A stretch of DNA of 64,000 bases from Streptococcus sp. Marseille-Q5986 (GTDB lineage: Bacteria; Bacillota; Bacilli; Lactobacillales; Streptococcaceae): the NCBI RefSeq assembly GCF_946902915.1, contig NZ_CAMPPY010000003.1, positions 124,001 through 188,000 on the forward strand, written 5' to 3'. This document shows, piece by piece, positions 27,613 to 36,378 of this stretch. The translations under genes were made by a program, and so were the position numbers. The stretch's first letter is position 1. Every line of letters starts with the position of its first letter. The notes under the pieces are model-generated. The model had not been told where the DNA came from. It ran no database searches and saw nothing but the letters and a program-made list of their open reading frames with translations.

Positions 27613-29257
27613 AGTGAAGCAACTGAAAAGAGTTCATCAGGTCAAGAAACCCTCAACCAGGGTCAAACGAGGGGTACGCTATGTCGCTTTGGAATCACTG
27701 GATTTAGTCGCTCAAGATGATGATTTAGAAGGTATCCGAACCGTCAAGGAGTTGAGCATTAAAAGCAGACGTTACGGAAGATTTACCTATCAGTCAGGAA
27801 AACTGCTGGTGAATAGTGGACAGACTGGTGTGCGTTTTACCAAGGCTAAAATTGCCCATGGTAAGGAACGGTACCAGAACTTCAAAAAGGGGAAAGGCTT
27901 TACTCGTCAGAAGCCCCTAAGACCTAAAAGACGCTACCAGATTTTTCTAAAACAAGCTAGGAAACACAGTGTTTCAGGACTCAAGGGGCTTGTTCAAGCG
28001 ATTAAGAGTAGCCTAACCTTCTTTTCAACGATTGTTTTCAATCCCATGACTTGGGTCGTGTCAGGTCTCTTATTTTTCTTGCTTTTGATGATGAGTTTTG
28101 TCGTTGGAATTTCAGGCACCAGCCTTATCCAACAAGATGAGGGTGAGCTGACAAAAGCCTATACGCACATGACGTGGGAAGAGGCGGAAAACACCAGAAC
28201 CAACGATACTGGCATTACCTACTACACGAAAATTGATGACGTCATGGTCTTTATGAACCTCAAGTATCAAGATTATGCTTTAGAAGAAGTTATGGAAAAT
28301 GGGGATAGGACCTATCAAGCTTATTTGAGTCAGCTTTGGCAGGACTTAAACGGTGGGGATTCTCTAAAAACCATGCTTGAGTTGACCAAAGAACCTACCT
28401 ATAAACTCTCTGATGACGATCGAGAAGATTTAAAGGAATTGAGTGAAGAAGGCACTTACCTAGCTCTTCAAGAATTAGATAATCCCTTTCAAGGACAAAC
28501 CGAAGAAGGTGCCCTTACCATGACGGTTCGCTATGGCTATGAGGTGATTGATGACAAGCCAACCCTTCATCACCATATCATTCTAGAAGCTAAAGAAAAT
28601 CAAGTGATTGTGGCTCCCATGGATGGTAAGATTTCCCTAGATGGGGAGAATATGATTCTGATATCAGGTAAGGGACTCAACAGTCACAACTGATCTTGTT
28701 TAATGTCCATACAGGTCGAGTGACAGACGGTCAAAAAGTTCAAGCAGGAGAGGTGATTGGGCAAACTAAGGATGGTGCTGGTCTTAAAGTGGCCTATCAA
28801 AAGGTTGACGATGACTCAGAGAAACTGGTTTACGTCAATCTAGTCTTTTACTTTCCTAAAGTGATTCAACTTCAAACCACTATTTTACCTACTATCGGTC
28901 AATTTGGTGGAGACGAGTTTGCGAGGGCTAAAGCTATCTATGAGTATTTGAAAAGTCAAGGAGCGATCAATCAAGCGATCGCGGCGATTTTAGAGAAATG
29001 GTCAAGATTGGGTAGCCACAGCAGCACGCCTTGGTGGTGAAACAGGTAATGTACCAAAAGGAGGAGCGATTGTTTCCTTTGCGGGAGGCGCTCATGGAAC
29101 CCCTGCCGCTTACGGTCATGTATCATTTGTCGAGAAGGTTTACCCAGATGGGTCTTTCCTTATCTCAGAAACCAACTATAATAGCAACCCTAACTACACC
29201 TTCCGTAAGTTATCAGGGGGCGATAATACGATTAGCTTTGCCTATACAACGAAATGA
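27593..29257 (+). pseudogene. Degraded conjugation-associated peptidoglycan hydrolase (Tn5252-type)
   Basis: Three frames make up one wrecked gene. 27593-28693: basic N-terminal region, one membrane helix (WVVSGLLFFLLLMMSFVVGI) and the start of an M23-like domain (VIVAPMDGKISLDG). A one-base loss in a G run near 28674 shifts the frame; 28696-29040 continues FNVHTGRVTDGQKVQAGEVI and lysozyme-like DEFARAKAIYEYL. Near 29003 an internal deletion and shift join the C-terminal CHAP part (QDWVATAARLGG, then HGTPAAYGHVSFVEKVYP), ending at 29257. In intact ICEs this VirB1-like protein opens the cell wall for DNA transfer. The true start is missing, cut at the junction near 27600. Confidence 0.75.
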
Positions 29258-29347
29258 CAATATGAGAATACTTGTCTTTTTGCCTCAAATGTTGTATGAT
29301 ATTTGGGATAAAGCGTCATCTCATCTAAACCTTAAGAGTGAACATAA

Positions 29348-29866
29348 GTGTTGACAAATATGGAGGACTATCCCGAAATTGTTCTTTCTGTCCCAAATTC
29401 CTCTATTCCCCATTTATTAGGATTATCAAGAAATCATCATGTTAATTTACCAACTAATAACGCAGGGAGTATTTTTGAAGGATTAAAGGATGATTGGACA
29501 TTGGAGCGTCTAAATAAGGCTGATAATGGTTGGTTTAACGAAAATAAATTCAAAATCGTTGGAACATTATTACTTTATCAAATGTTACATGTGATGGAAT
29601 GTAAATTCTACACAACGGATGGTATTTTGAATAGAAAAGTTGGCAAACGATTTAGAAGAGATAATATTTATTTTGTGGTCTTCAAATTAAGTAATGGTAT
29701 TAGTTATACCGTTGAATTATCGCGTGAACAAGGAAACCAATACTTTCCAAGAAGTCTTAAAATCAACGACACCTTAATTACAAGTTGTAGAGAAATAGAG
29801 TTGAAACTTGTTGACAAGAAACGTTTTAAGACGTCTAAAGCTAGAAAGGTTAATTGGTCGTCTTAA
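29348..29866 (+). CDS. Hypothetical protein, possibly a PBECR-type nuclease fold
   Basis: Up to 172 residues; ATG 29360 or GTG 29348 may be the start. Segments such as SSIPHLLGLSRNHHVNL, KIVGTLLLYQMLHVME and IYFVVFKLSNGISYTVELSR give a pattern reminiscent of PBECR4 proteins (phage barnase-EndoU-colicin-RelE-like nucleases) carried by ICEs and phages, but I cannot confirm the family. No signal peptide. It stands alone between two pseudogenes and is followed by a good terminator, so it may be the only functional gene left in this stretch. Confidence 0.5.
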   Translation: MLTNMEDYPEIVLSVPNSSIPHLLGLSRNHHVNLPTNNAGSIFEGLKDDWTLERLNKADNGWFNENKFKIVGTLLLYQMLHVMECKFYTTDGILNRKVGKRFRRDNIYFVVFKLSNGISYTVELSREQGNQYFPRSLKINDTLITSCREIELKLVDKKRFKTSKARKVNWSS

Positions 29867-29891
29867 TGGAAATATTGATATGAGAATTATT

Positions 29892-29921
29892 GGGTCATCC
29901 ACTTTTTGTGGGTGACTTTTT
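29892..29921 (+). terminator. Rho-independent terminator
   Basis: GTCATCCAC-TTTTT-GTGGGTGAC followed by TTTTTT: a 9-bp stem (one G-T pair) and T-run, 25 bases after the preceding gene. Confidence 0.85.
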
Positions 29922-29952
29922 TATGACCAAATAATGTCAACATCACTTTTTA

Positions 29953-32308
29953 GTGAATCAGGAAAAGGCAGAAAAGCACGTCTTCCGTAAAAGCAAGAAA
30001 TACCGTACGCTTTGTTCGGTAGCTATTGGAACTATGGTGACAGCTGTTGTCGCTTGGGGTGGCCAAGTAGCACAAGCTGACGAAGTGGTAACACACTTGC
30101 AAGATAAGATTGTTCAGTTGACAGAAAATCCTGCGACCAACTTACCAGAAGCACAACCAACACCAGTTGCTGAACAGACAGCTAGTCTTGCCTCAACTGG
30201 TCAATCAGATGGGGCTATCACAGTGACCGTTCCTCACGATGTTGTGACAAAGGTAGTTAATCAAGCAACTGCTGAAGGGGTTACGACCATTCAGGATAAA
30301 CCTATGGATTTGGGAAACACCACCTCTGCGAGTGAGACCAGTAAGCAATTGGATAAGGCAGAAGCAGATGCTTCTGAACAGGTTGAGGACATCACTCAGG
30401 TGACCAGTACCTATAAAGTAGATAAACCCGCTTATGAACAAGATAAAGCACGTGTTGAAAAAGGGAACGCCACATTAGAGGCTAACTATAATGACGCTAC
30501 TCAAGCAGGAAAGACCTTGAATAGTTCAGTAGATAGCACAGCTTCAAAAATTAAAGGACAAGATCAGTCGGATAATGTGACCGTTACAACTCAAACCGTA
30601 TCATCAGGAGATAGCTCAACGGTTTCAGGCTATCGGGATTATCTATCCTCTGTAGCTGCTATTGATAAGCAAAACAAAGATAATCTAGCAGAATATCAAT
30701 CAAAGAAAAAAGATGCAGATGCCATTGTCGCAAAGAACCTTCAGATTCAAAAGGAAAATGAAGCGGGTCTTGCTAAGGCAAAGGCAGATAATGAAGTTAT
30801 TACTAAACGCAATCAAGCCGGACAACAAGCAGTGGATGATGAAAACAAGGTCGGTCAAGCTGCAGTGGATACTTACAATAAGATCCAACAGAAATTGGTG
30901 AGAGACTGTGAAGCTGAGATTGCTGCTATCACAAAACGAAACAAGGAAAAAGAAGAAGTCGCTAGAACAGAGAATGAAGCCATTGATGCCTACAACGCCA
31001 AGGAAATGGAGCGCTATAAACGTGATTTAGCTGAGATTTCAAAAGGAGAAGAAGGCTACATATCTCAAGCTCTTGCTCAGGCTCTCAACTTGAATAATGG
31101 AGAACCGCAAGCACGCCATTCAGCAGATACTAGAAACCCTAATCGTATCATTGCGAAGGGTGACGCCATGCTTGGAGGCTATTCTAAAATCCTAGATTCC
31201 ACAGGATTCTTTGTCTATGACACCTTTAAAACTGGAGAAGCCCTTTCCTTTACCTATCAAAACCTTCAAAATGCCAGTTTTGATGGTAAGAAAATCATAA
31301 AGGTCGCTTATGACATCACCAATCTTGTCTCACCGACTGGCACCAATGCTGTGCAGTTAGTTGTACCAAATGACCCAACAGAAGGCTTTATCGCCTACCG
31401 TAATGATGGGACAGGCAATTGGCGAACAGATAAGATGGAGTTTCGTGTCAAAGCAAAGTATTTCTTAGCAGATGGCTCTCAAGTCAGCTTTACCAAGGAA
31501 AAACCAGACGTCTTTACCCATTCCTCACTTAACCATAATAACATTGGGCTAGAGTACGTTAAGGACATATCAGGTAAATTTATCCCTATTAATGGCTCAA
31601 CCATTAAAGTGACAGACGAAGGTCTAGCTCGTTCACTTGGGTCAAACCGTGCCAGTGATTGAAATCTTCCTGAAGAACGGGATACGTCATACAGTAAATA
31701 TGCCTATAAGGGAGCGATTGTCTCAACGGTTACTTCAGGCAACACCTATACGGTGACCTTTGGTCAAGGAGATATGCCCCAAAATGTTGGTCTCTCTTAT
31801 TGGTTTGCCTTAAACACTTTACTTGTGGCACGAACCGTCAAACCTTATAGTCCAAAACCACATGTGACACCAAAACTTGACCCTATTCCAGAACCGATTA
31901 AGGTCCTTCCAAAAACCTTTACGCCAAAGACGTTTACCCCAGAACAACCTGTGAGCTTTAAGGAAAAACCACTGGAGAAAATCATTCAGCCTAGTTTGAC
32001 ACTCACCAAGGTGACCTTGCCTAAAGAACCTAAACCAGAACCGTTACCTAAAGCACCACAAGTGCCAACGGTTCATTACCACGACTATCGTCTAATAACG
32101 ACTCCCGAAATTGTTAAGGAAGTTATCAATACAGACCGAGTGATCCTTCATGACAAAACTGTCGCAAAAGATTCAACGCTCATTTACCCCTTAACGGTAG
32201 ACACCTTTTCTCCAAATCGTGTGGAAACCACCAGCCTCACCTTTGAAGATTACCTTCCAGCAGGCTATGCCTTTGACAAGGAAAAAACGCAAGTTGATAA
32301 AAATGAGA
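29953..32308 (+). pseudogene. Antigen I/II-like adhesin, interrupted and truncated
   Basis: The N-terminus has a streptococcal surface-protein signal (FRKSKKYRTLCSVAIGTMVT, cleavage after AQADE), then helical Ala-rich repeats (heptad-like runs of Q/K/A, residues about 120-330), a GbpC/Spa-type variable domain (GDAMLGGYSKILDSTGFFVY onward) and Pro-rich repeats (KPHVTPKLDPIPEPIKV). A TGA at 31660-31662 stands where Trp is expected (ASD-stop-NLPEERD); the frame is then open through 32308. C-terminal isopeptide domains and the LPxTG anchor are gone. No ribosome site is visible before GTG 29953, so the 5' end is also cut. Intact relatives on ICEs bind host glycoproteins. Confidence 0.8.
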
Positions 32309-32910
32309 TGATATATAGAATAACAAACAAAGTAGTGTCATCAAAGAATTATGAAGTTATAAATTTTGGGGTTTATCCAGAAGAAATAAATTCATATTCA
32401 TATACAAAAATCGCGGTCTCGATTGCCTTACTCATTAATAGCAAGGCAGCTGATTTTGTAATAACTGAATGTTCTTCAGGGCAAGGAATGAATTTGGCAT
32501 GTAACACACTGCCAGGGTTATTATCAGCCTTTCTTCAGAATCCGCAAGACGCATACTTATTTGGAAGAATTAACAATGGGAATGTAGCTAGTTTACCTTT
32601 GGGACTGGGATTTGGTTGGTTAGGAAATCTTAATCTTGAATATACTCTGGAAAAGCTATTTGATGGAGAATTTGGAAGTAGTTTTCCACCGGATGTTGCA
32701 GAACGAAAGATTAAAGAAACCAACCGTGTCAAATATTTTAATAAAATAAGTAAGATATCTTTAATTGAGTTTTTGGAGCAGTTGGAACAGGAATTTATAG
32801 CAAAAGTATTGTCTAAAAAAGATGTCATTGATCATATACTTAAGTATTCAAAGGATAAGGAACTTGTAAACTATCTTTCAAATAAGATTTACTGCGAATA
32901 TAATTGTTGA
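32309..32910 (+). pseudogene. RpiB/LacAB-like isomerase fragment fused in frame to the adhesin remnant
   Basis: From about 32309 composition and codon use change (more AT-rich). The translation YEVINFGVYPEE, then FVITECSSGQGMNLACNTLP, matches the RpiB/LacA/LacB sugar-phosphate isomerase fold: beta strand-G-x-Y-x-E and the C/S-x-G-x-G-M-x-x-x-A-N-K/T-x-P-G block. The first about 25 residues of the family (phosphate-binding N-terminus) are missing. The frame is continuous with the adhesin from 31753, giving a 385-codon chimeric ORF. Expression is unlikely, since no promoter or ribosome site is evident. Confidence 0.55.
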
Positions 32911-33056
32911 AGATTTATGACAAGCTCAATTTCTGGTTTGGTGTTTTTTAAGGTGATGTAATTTATATTGTGATCCGGTATTCTAAGTATGAAAAACGGC
33001 AAAAGTAGAGTTCTCTTTTAAGATAAAAAGTAAATTGGTTTTAAGGAGGTGAAATA

Positions 33057-33303
33057 TTGATAGAAAGCAGACCTGAGTTTAATAAAAGACTATTGGTATC
33101 GTGATGAACTTTCACAGATATACAGCTCATTAGGACTTGAATATAGAGGTACAAAACGGGAACTCAATGATATTATTGAGCAGTACTTTAAGGGTAATTT
33201 GATTAAAAAATCATCAGTAAAAAGGAAAAAGAAACGAGTAGAAGTCGTTAACTTAGATACGCCCTTACTTGAATGCGGTTTCCTTATCGCTAATCTCAGA
33301 TAA
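33057..33303 (+). pseudogene. SAP-domain protein relic
   Basis: After AAGGAGGTG the sequence starts a protein (TTG 33057, IESRPEFNK) but shifts frame near 33082; the next frame reads DYWYRDELSQIYSSLGLEYR then GTKRELNDIIEQYFKG, a SAP-type DNA-binding helix pair, and a basic stretch (KKSSVKRKKKRVEVV). It is cut after LECGF near 33284. Full-length relatives are common in pneumococci at variable positions. Non-functional. Confidence 0.6.
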
Positions 33304-33538
33304 GGAAACCGCAACTAAAATCCTTGCTCTAGTGCCTCAGGAATGGATCAAACGCATTCCCTTTTTCGTGCGAAAACACGCAACAACTCGGACAATAAAG
33401 CGAATTTCTATCGAACATCCAGAACTTTATGCTATTGCGAAAAGAAGTGGTGAGATTCCTGAGAAAGAACGAGAAGAATTGCGCCAAATCATTACAGATA
33501 TTTTCAAAGAAAAAATGAATAAGCATAAAATCAAATAA
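33269..33538 (+). pseudogene. Short remnant ORF of unknown origin
   Basis: 89 codons from TTG 33269; the protein-like portion (WIKRIPFFVRKHATTRTIKR, then EIPEKEREELRQIITDIFKE) begins after the inverted repeat and has no proper start or ribosome site. Probably the C-terminal end of a core or element gene whose front was lost at the junction. Family not recognised. A terminator follows. Confidence 0.4.
33274..33313. repeat. Perfect 15-bp inverted repeat at a pseudogene junction
   Basis: TGCGGTTTCCTTATC (33274-33288) and GATAAGGAAACCGCA (33299-33313) are exact reverse complements with a 10-base loop. It lies where the SAP relic ends and the next reading frame begins. No T-run follows, so it is not a normal terminator. 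Confidence 0.7.
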
Positions 33539-33563
33539 TATTCTTTTATAAAAATCAGTTGCT

Positions 33564-33600
33564 AAAAGCCTGTCTTACCAAAATGTAAGATAGGCTTTTT
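33564..33600 (+). terminator. Rho-independent terminator at the right end of the accessory region
   Basis: AAAAGCCTGTCTTAC (33564-33578) pairs with GTAAGATAGGCTTTT (33585-33599) with one G-T pair, followed by Ts. Confidence 0.85.
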
Positions 33601-33677
33601 AAATGTAAGATGGGTGTACGATTATACGTAAAAATATATGCTATACTCTATGCAGATCAAAAAGAAAGAGGTTTATT

Positions 33678-34395
33678 ATGAAAAAATGGAATGCGACGCA
33701 GTTGAAGTGTCTGATAGCTGCTAATGGTTTTGGATTATATTCCTCATATCACCGGAATTATTTCTCCTATGTGGGAAGGTATTCTTCACGCCTTGACCCG
33801 TTGTGTGGGAGTTTGGTTTGCGTATATGGCTATGGAAGCCTTCATCCATACTCGAAATTTGAAAAACTACCTCATCCCCCTTTGGAGTTGGGCGTTTATC
33901 ATGTTTGCTGTAAATAGCCTACTCAATGCCCTATTTGCATCTAAAGGGGTAATGGTCAATAATAATATTTTCCTGACTCTAGCCATCGGTGTTACCATGC
34001 TTTGTGTTGGTTTTCCTAGAAAAGAGGTAGATCAAAAAGAGAAGTTGTGGCGTCGGATTGGGGTTGCTGGTCTTCTGATTTTCGGTTGTCTTTTTACTGA
34101 GGGCGGTATCACCATGCTACCATTTCTCTTAATTAGTTACTCTTGTCGAAATCTCCTTTATGCTTTTCTATGACCCTTTCTGTTAGTGACTTCCATCCAA
34201 ATCTACGATACTTGGTACCAAACTTTGGAAATGATACTTTTCAATTCTGACTGGCTCTTTATCACCGTATTTCCTTTTATGGCACTTTATAATGGACAGC
34301 GAGGAAAGGAAACCAGCTGGAGCAAATATTTCTTTTATATTTTCTACCCAGCTCATCTATGGATTATAACCTTGATTGCTTGTTTAGTTAAATAG
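33678..34395 (+). pseudogene. TraX-family membrane protein, frameshifted
   Basis: Three frames together give one hydrophobic TraX-like protein: MKKWNATQLKCLIA (33678 frame), then from 33724 MVLDYIPHITGIISPMWEGI through GGITMLPFLLISYS, then after a second break near 34150 VTSIQIYDTWYQTLEMILF to the end at 34395. The first break is a one-base insertion near 33720; the second replaces or deletes part of the sequence around CRN-LLYAFL. TraX relatives are chromosomal in streptococci. An extended -10 (TGCTATACT) lies near 33640-33650. Confidence 0.75.
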
Positions 34396-34397
34396 CA

Positions 34398-34442
34398 AAA
34401 AAAGCAAATAGCAGTAATTTCTGTCTATTTGCTTTTCTTTTT
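34398..34442. terminator. Bidirectional terminator between traX relic and HAD gene
   Basis: AAAAAGCAAATAG-CAG ... CTG-TCTATTTGCTTTT with A-run and T-run on the two sides, between convergent genes. Confidence 0.8.
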
Positions 34443-35252
34443 TTATAAAATATACTTCTCAATGGCACGCGCGACACCGTCTTCTTCGTTACTGGCTGTG
34501 ACGTCATTAGCAAGGGATTTGACATGGTTGCTAGCATTTCCCATAGCAATACCAAGTCCTGCAAACTGGAGCATTTCGATATCGTTATTGGCATCACCCA
34601 TGGCCATAATCTCTGAGGGCTCGATCTTCAAAATCGCTGCTAATCGAGAAAGAGCAGTAGCCTTGGTAGTTCCAAGTGGCATCGCTTCATAAATGACAGG
34701 CTGCGAACGAACTCCACTGAATCGTTGGCAGAGTTCCTTGGAAAAACGCTGCTCAAAATCATCTGTTTGTTCTTTGGTTCCTAAAAACATTCCTTGGAAC
34801 ATACGATATTTACCACTGGTGGCTTCATCAAGGGAAATTTCAGTCAGGTCTGAAAAGACTAGCTTGGCATCATTTTGAACAATTTCATTTGGCTTGCCAC
34901 CGATAACAAAATAATGTTCCTCATCAAAAAGAGTTAACTGGACGTCGCTTTTTTCTGCTAAGTCATAGAGGTATTCAATGTCAGCTGGACTGAGTTCTTG
35001 CCAGTCAACTAGACTCCAGTCACTGGTTTGGTGGGTTGAACAACCATTATTGACAATGACATACTCGTTCTGGAGGTCAAGTCCTAGTTTTTTATAGTAG
35101 GGGAGGACACCGAAAAGCGGGCGACCTGTACAGAGAACCAGTTTGACACCTTTTTCAATGGCTTGGTGAATAGCAGTGATGTGGGCTTGCGGGATTTCCT
35201 TGGCTTCGTTAAGGAGGGTTCCGTCCATATCCAAGGCTAGTAGTTTAATCAT
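34443..35252 (-). CDS. Cof-type HAD-superfamily phosphatase
   Basis: A 269-residue cytosolic phosphatase. Motif I LALDMDGTLLNEAKE carries the nucleophilic Asp at residue 7 and acid/base Asp at 9; motif IV GDANNDIEMLQ lies near 215; the Lys of motif III is in TTKATALSRL near 190. The C2 cap between them matches Cof/YidA hydrolases, which dephosphorylate sugar phosphates and related metabolites. RBS AAGGAAG precedes ATG 35252, and a TATAAT box lies just upstream on the - strand (35283-35288). Confidence 0.92.
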   Translation of the reverse strand: MIKLLALDMDGTLLNEAKEIPQAHITAIHQAIEKGVKLVLCTGRPLFGVLPYYKKLGLDLQNEYVIVNNGCSTHQTSDWSLVDWQELSPADIEYLYDLAEKSDVQLTLFDEEHYFVIGGKPNEIVQNDAKLVFSDLTEISLDEATSGKYRMFQGMFLGTKEQTDDFEQRFSKELCQRFSGVRSQPVIYEAMPLGTTKATALSRLAAILKIEPSEIMAMGDANNDIEMLQFAGLGIAMGNASNHVKSLANDVTASNEEDGVARAIEKYIL

Positions 35253-35364
35253 AAGACTTCCTTTTCTAGGTGTTTTGCTTTTATTATAGCATATAGACTA
35301 TAAAATGTCTGACAGAATTGTAACATTCGACTTTCCTTTTCTTAAAAAACAAAATAAATTCTTA

Positions 35365-35370
35365 TATAAT
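35365..35370 (+). promoter_or_regulatory. -10 element for the marR-EVE gene pair
   Basis: TATAAT 29 bases before ATG 35399; the matching -35 is weak (TTAAAA at 35342). GAGGAGAG forms the ribosome site. Confidence 0.55.
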
Positions 35371-35398
35371 GTGTATGCTTAATATTTGAGGAGAGATA

Positions 35399-35860
35399 AT
35401 GACAAAGTATCACTTTAATTCAATTTACAAAAATGATGAAACAGAGTCTACAGGTCTTCTTTTCATTAAAGTTTACAACAAATGGGAAAGTAATTTAAAA
35501 AGAGTTTTGAAATCGGTTGGCCTCACTTTGCCTCAATTTATCGTTTTAACCTCGCTCTTGTTTCTGATCAATAGAGAGGAATATGTAACGCAAGTTGATA
35601 TTGCTCGGTTCACTGGTATGGATGTCATGACGGTTTCCCAGATTGTTAGGCTACTGGAGAAGAAGGACTACATTAGACGTGATCAACATCCAAAGGATAG
35701 TCGGGCAAAACTGGTTTCAGTAACGAAGTCTGGCGCGGAGAAGGTCAATCTAGCTTTCCCCTTAGTAGAAGGGATTGATGAAAAATTTTTTGAAAAACTT
35801 TCTAACGATAGAGAAAGTTTTAATCGCATGTTAGCAGCGTTGGAGGATAAAAATGCCTAG
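35399..35860 (+). CDS. MarR-family transcriptional regulator
   Basis: A 153-residue winged-helix regulator: dimerisation helix at the N-terminus, recognition helix VTQVDIARFTGMDVMTVSQIV near residues 62-82, and the wing RRDQHPKDSRAKLVSVT near 98-112 with the D-x-R-A/x motif typical of MarR proteins. Ligand and targets unknown. It overlaps the EVE gene by 8 bases, so the two form an operon. Confidence 0.9.
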   Translation: MTKYHFNSIYKNDETESTGLLFIKVYNKWESNLKRVLKSVGLTLPQFIVLTSLLFLINREEYVTQVDIARFTGMDVMTVSQIVRLLEKKDYIRRDQHPKDSRAKLVSVTKSGAEKVNLAFPLVEGIDEKFFEKLSNDRESFNRMLAALEDKNA

Positions 35861-36272
35861 ATATTGGGTCGGAGTTGTTTCAAAGAACCATGTTTTAAGA
35901 GGAGTTGAGGGAAATTTTTGTCAGGTCTGTCATGGAAAGGGCGGTCCCTTAAATCGTATGAAAAAAGGTGACTATCTTTTATACTATAGTCCAAAATACG
36001 ATATGAATGGTCAAGATAAGTTACAGGCTTTTGTGGCCTTAGGTAAAATTATAGATGACAAAGCCTATCAAGTAGAGCAATTTGAAGGCTTCTTTCCCTT
36101 TAGACGAAATATCGAGTATTATCTACCAGTCAAAGATTGTTCCATAGAAATAGCCAGACAACATCCTGAATGGAGAGACTATACTTCTCGACTTCGTTAT
36201 GGACATTTTGAAGTTTCCAAAGACTTTTTCCTCTATATCTTTCAGTATATGAAAGTGGATGATGAGGTATGA
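35853..36272 (+). CDS. EVE-domain protein (UPF0310)
   Basis: A 139-residue EVE domain starting MPRYWVGVVSKNHVLRGVEG, with NRMKKGDYLLYYSPK and FPFRRNIEYYLP blocks. EVE domains are relatives of YTH/PUA folds and bind modified bases in DNA or RNA; some are linked to modification-dependent restriction. Here it is in an operon with a MarR regulator, not with a nuclease. Full length. Confidence 0.85.
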   Translation: MPRYWVGVVSKNHVLRGVEGNFCQVCHGKGGPLNRMKKGDYLLYYSPKYDMNGQDKLQAFVALGKIIDDKAYQVEQFEGFFPFRRNIEYYLPVKDCSIEIARQHPEWRDYTSRLRYGHFEVSKDFFLYIFQYMKVDDEV

Positions 36273-36313
36273 TTGATTTGTTAGTTAAATGATTGTCAAC
36301 TAGAATTTTGAAT

Positions 36314-36342
36314 TTGGACTGTGAAGCGAACTTTGCTATAAT
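36314..36342 (+). promoter_or_regulatory. Promoter for rexB-rexA
   Basis: TTGGAC (36314-36319), 17-bp spacer, TATAAT (36337-36342), 36 bases before the rexB start. Confidence 0.8.
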
Positions 36343-36378
36343 AGAGTAAGAAACTTTGAGAAACCAAACGAGGCTGAG

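Noticed and set aside
9610..33600. CRISPR array or complete insertion sequence in the accessory region
   Set aside because: No regularly spaced repeats, and no transposase gene with terminal inverted repeats was found.
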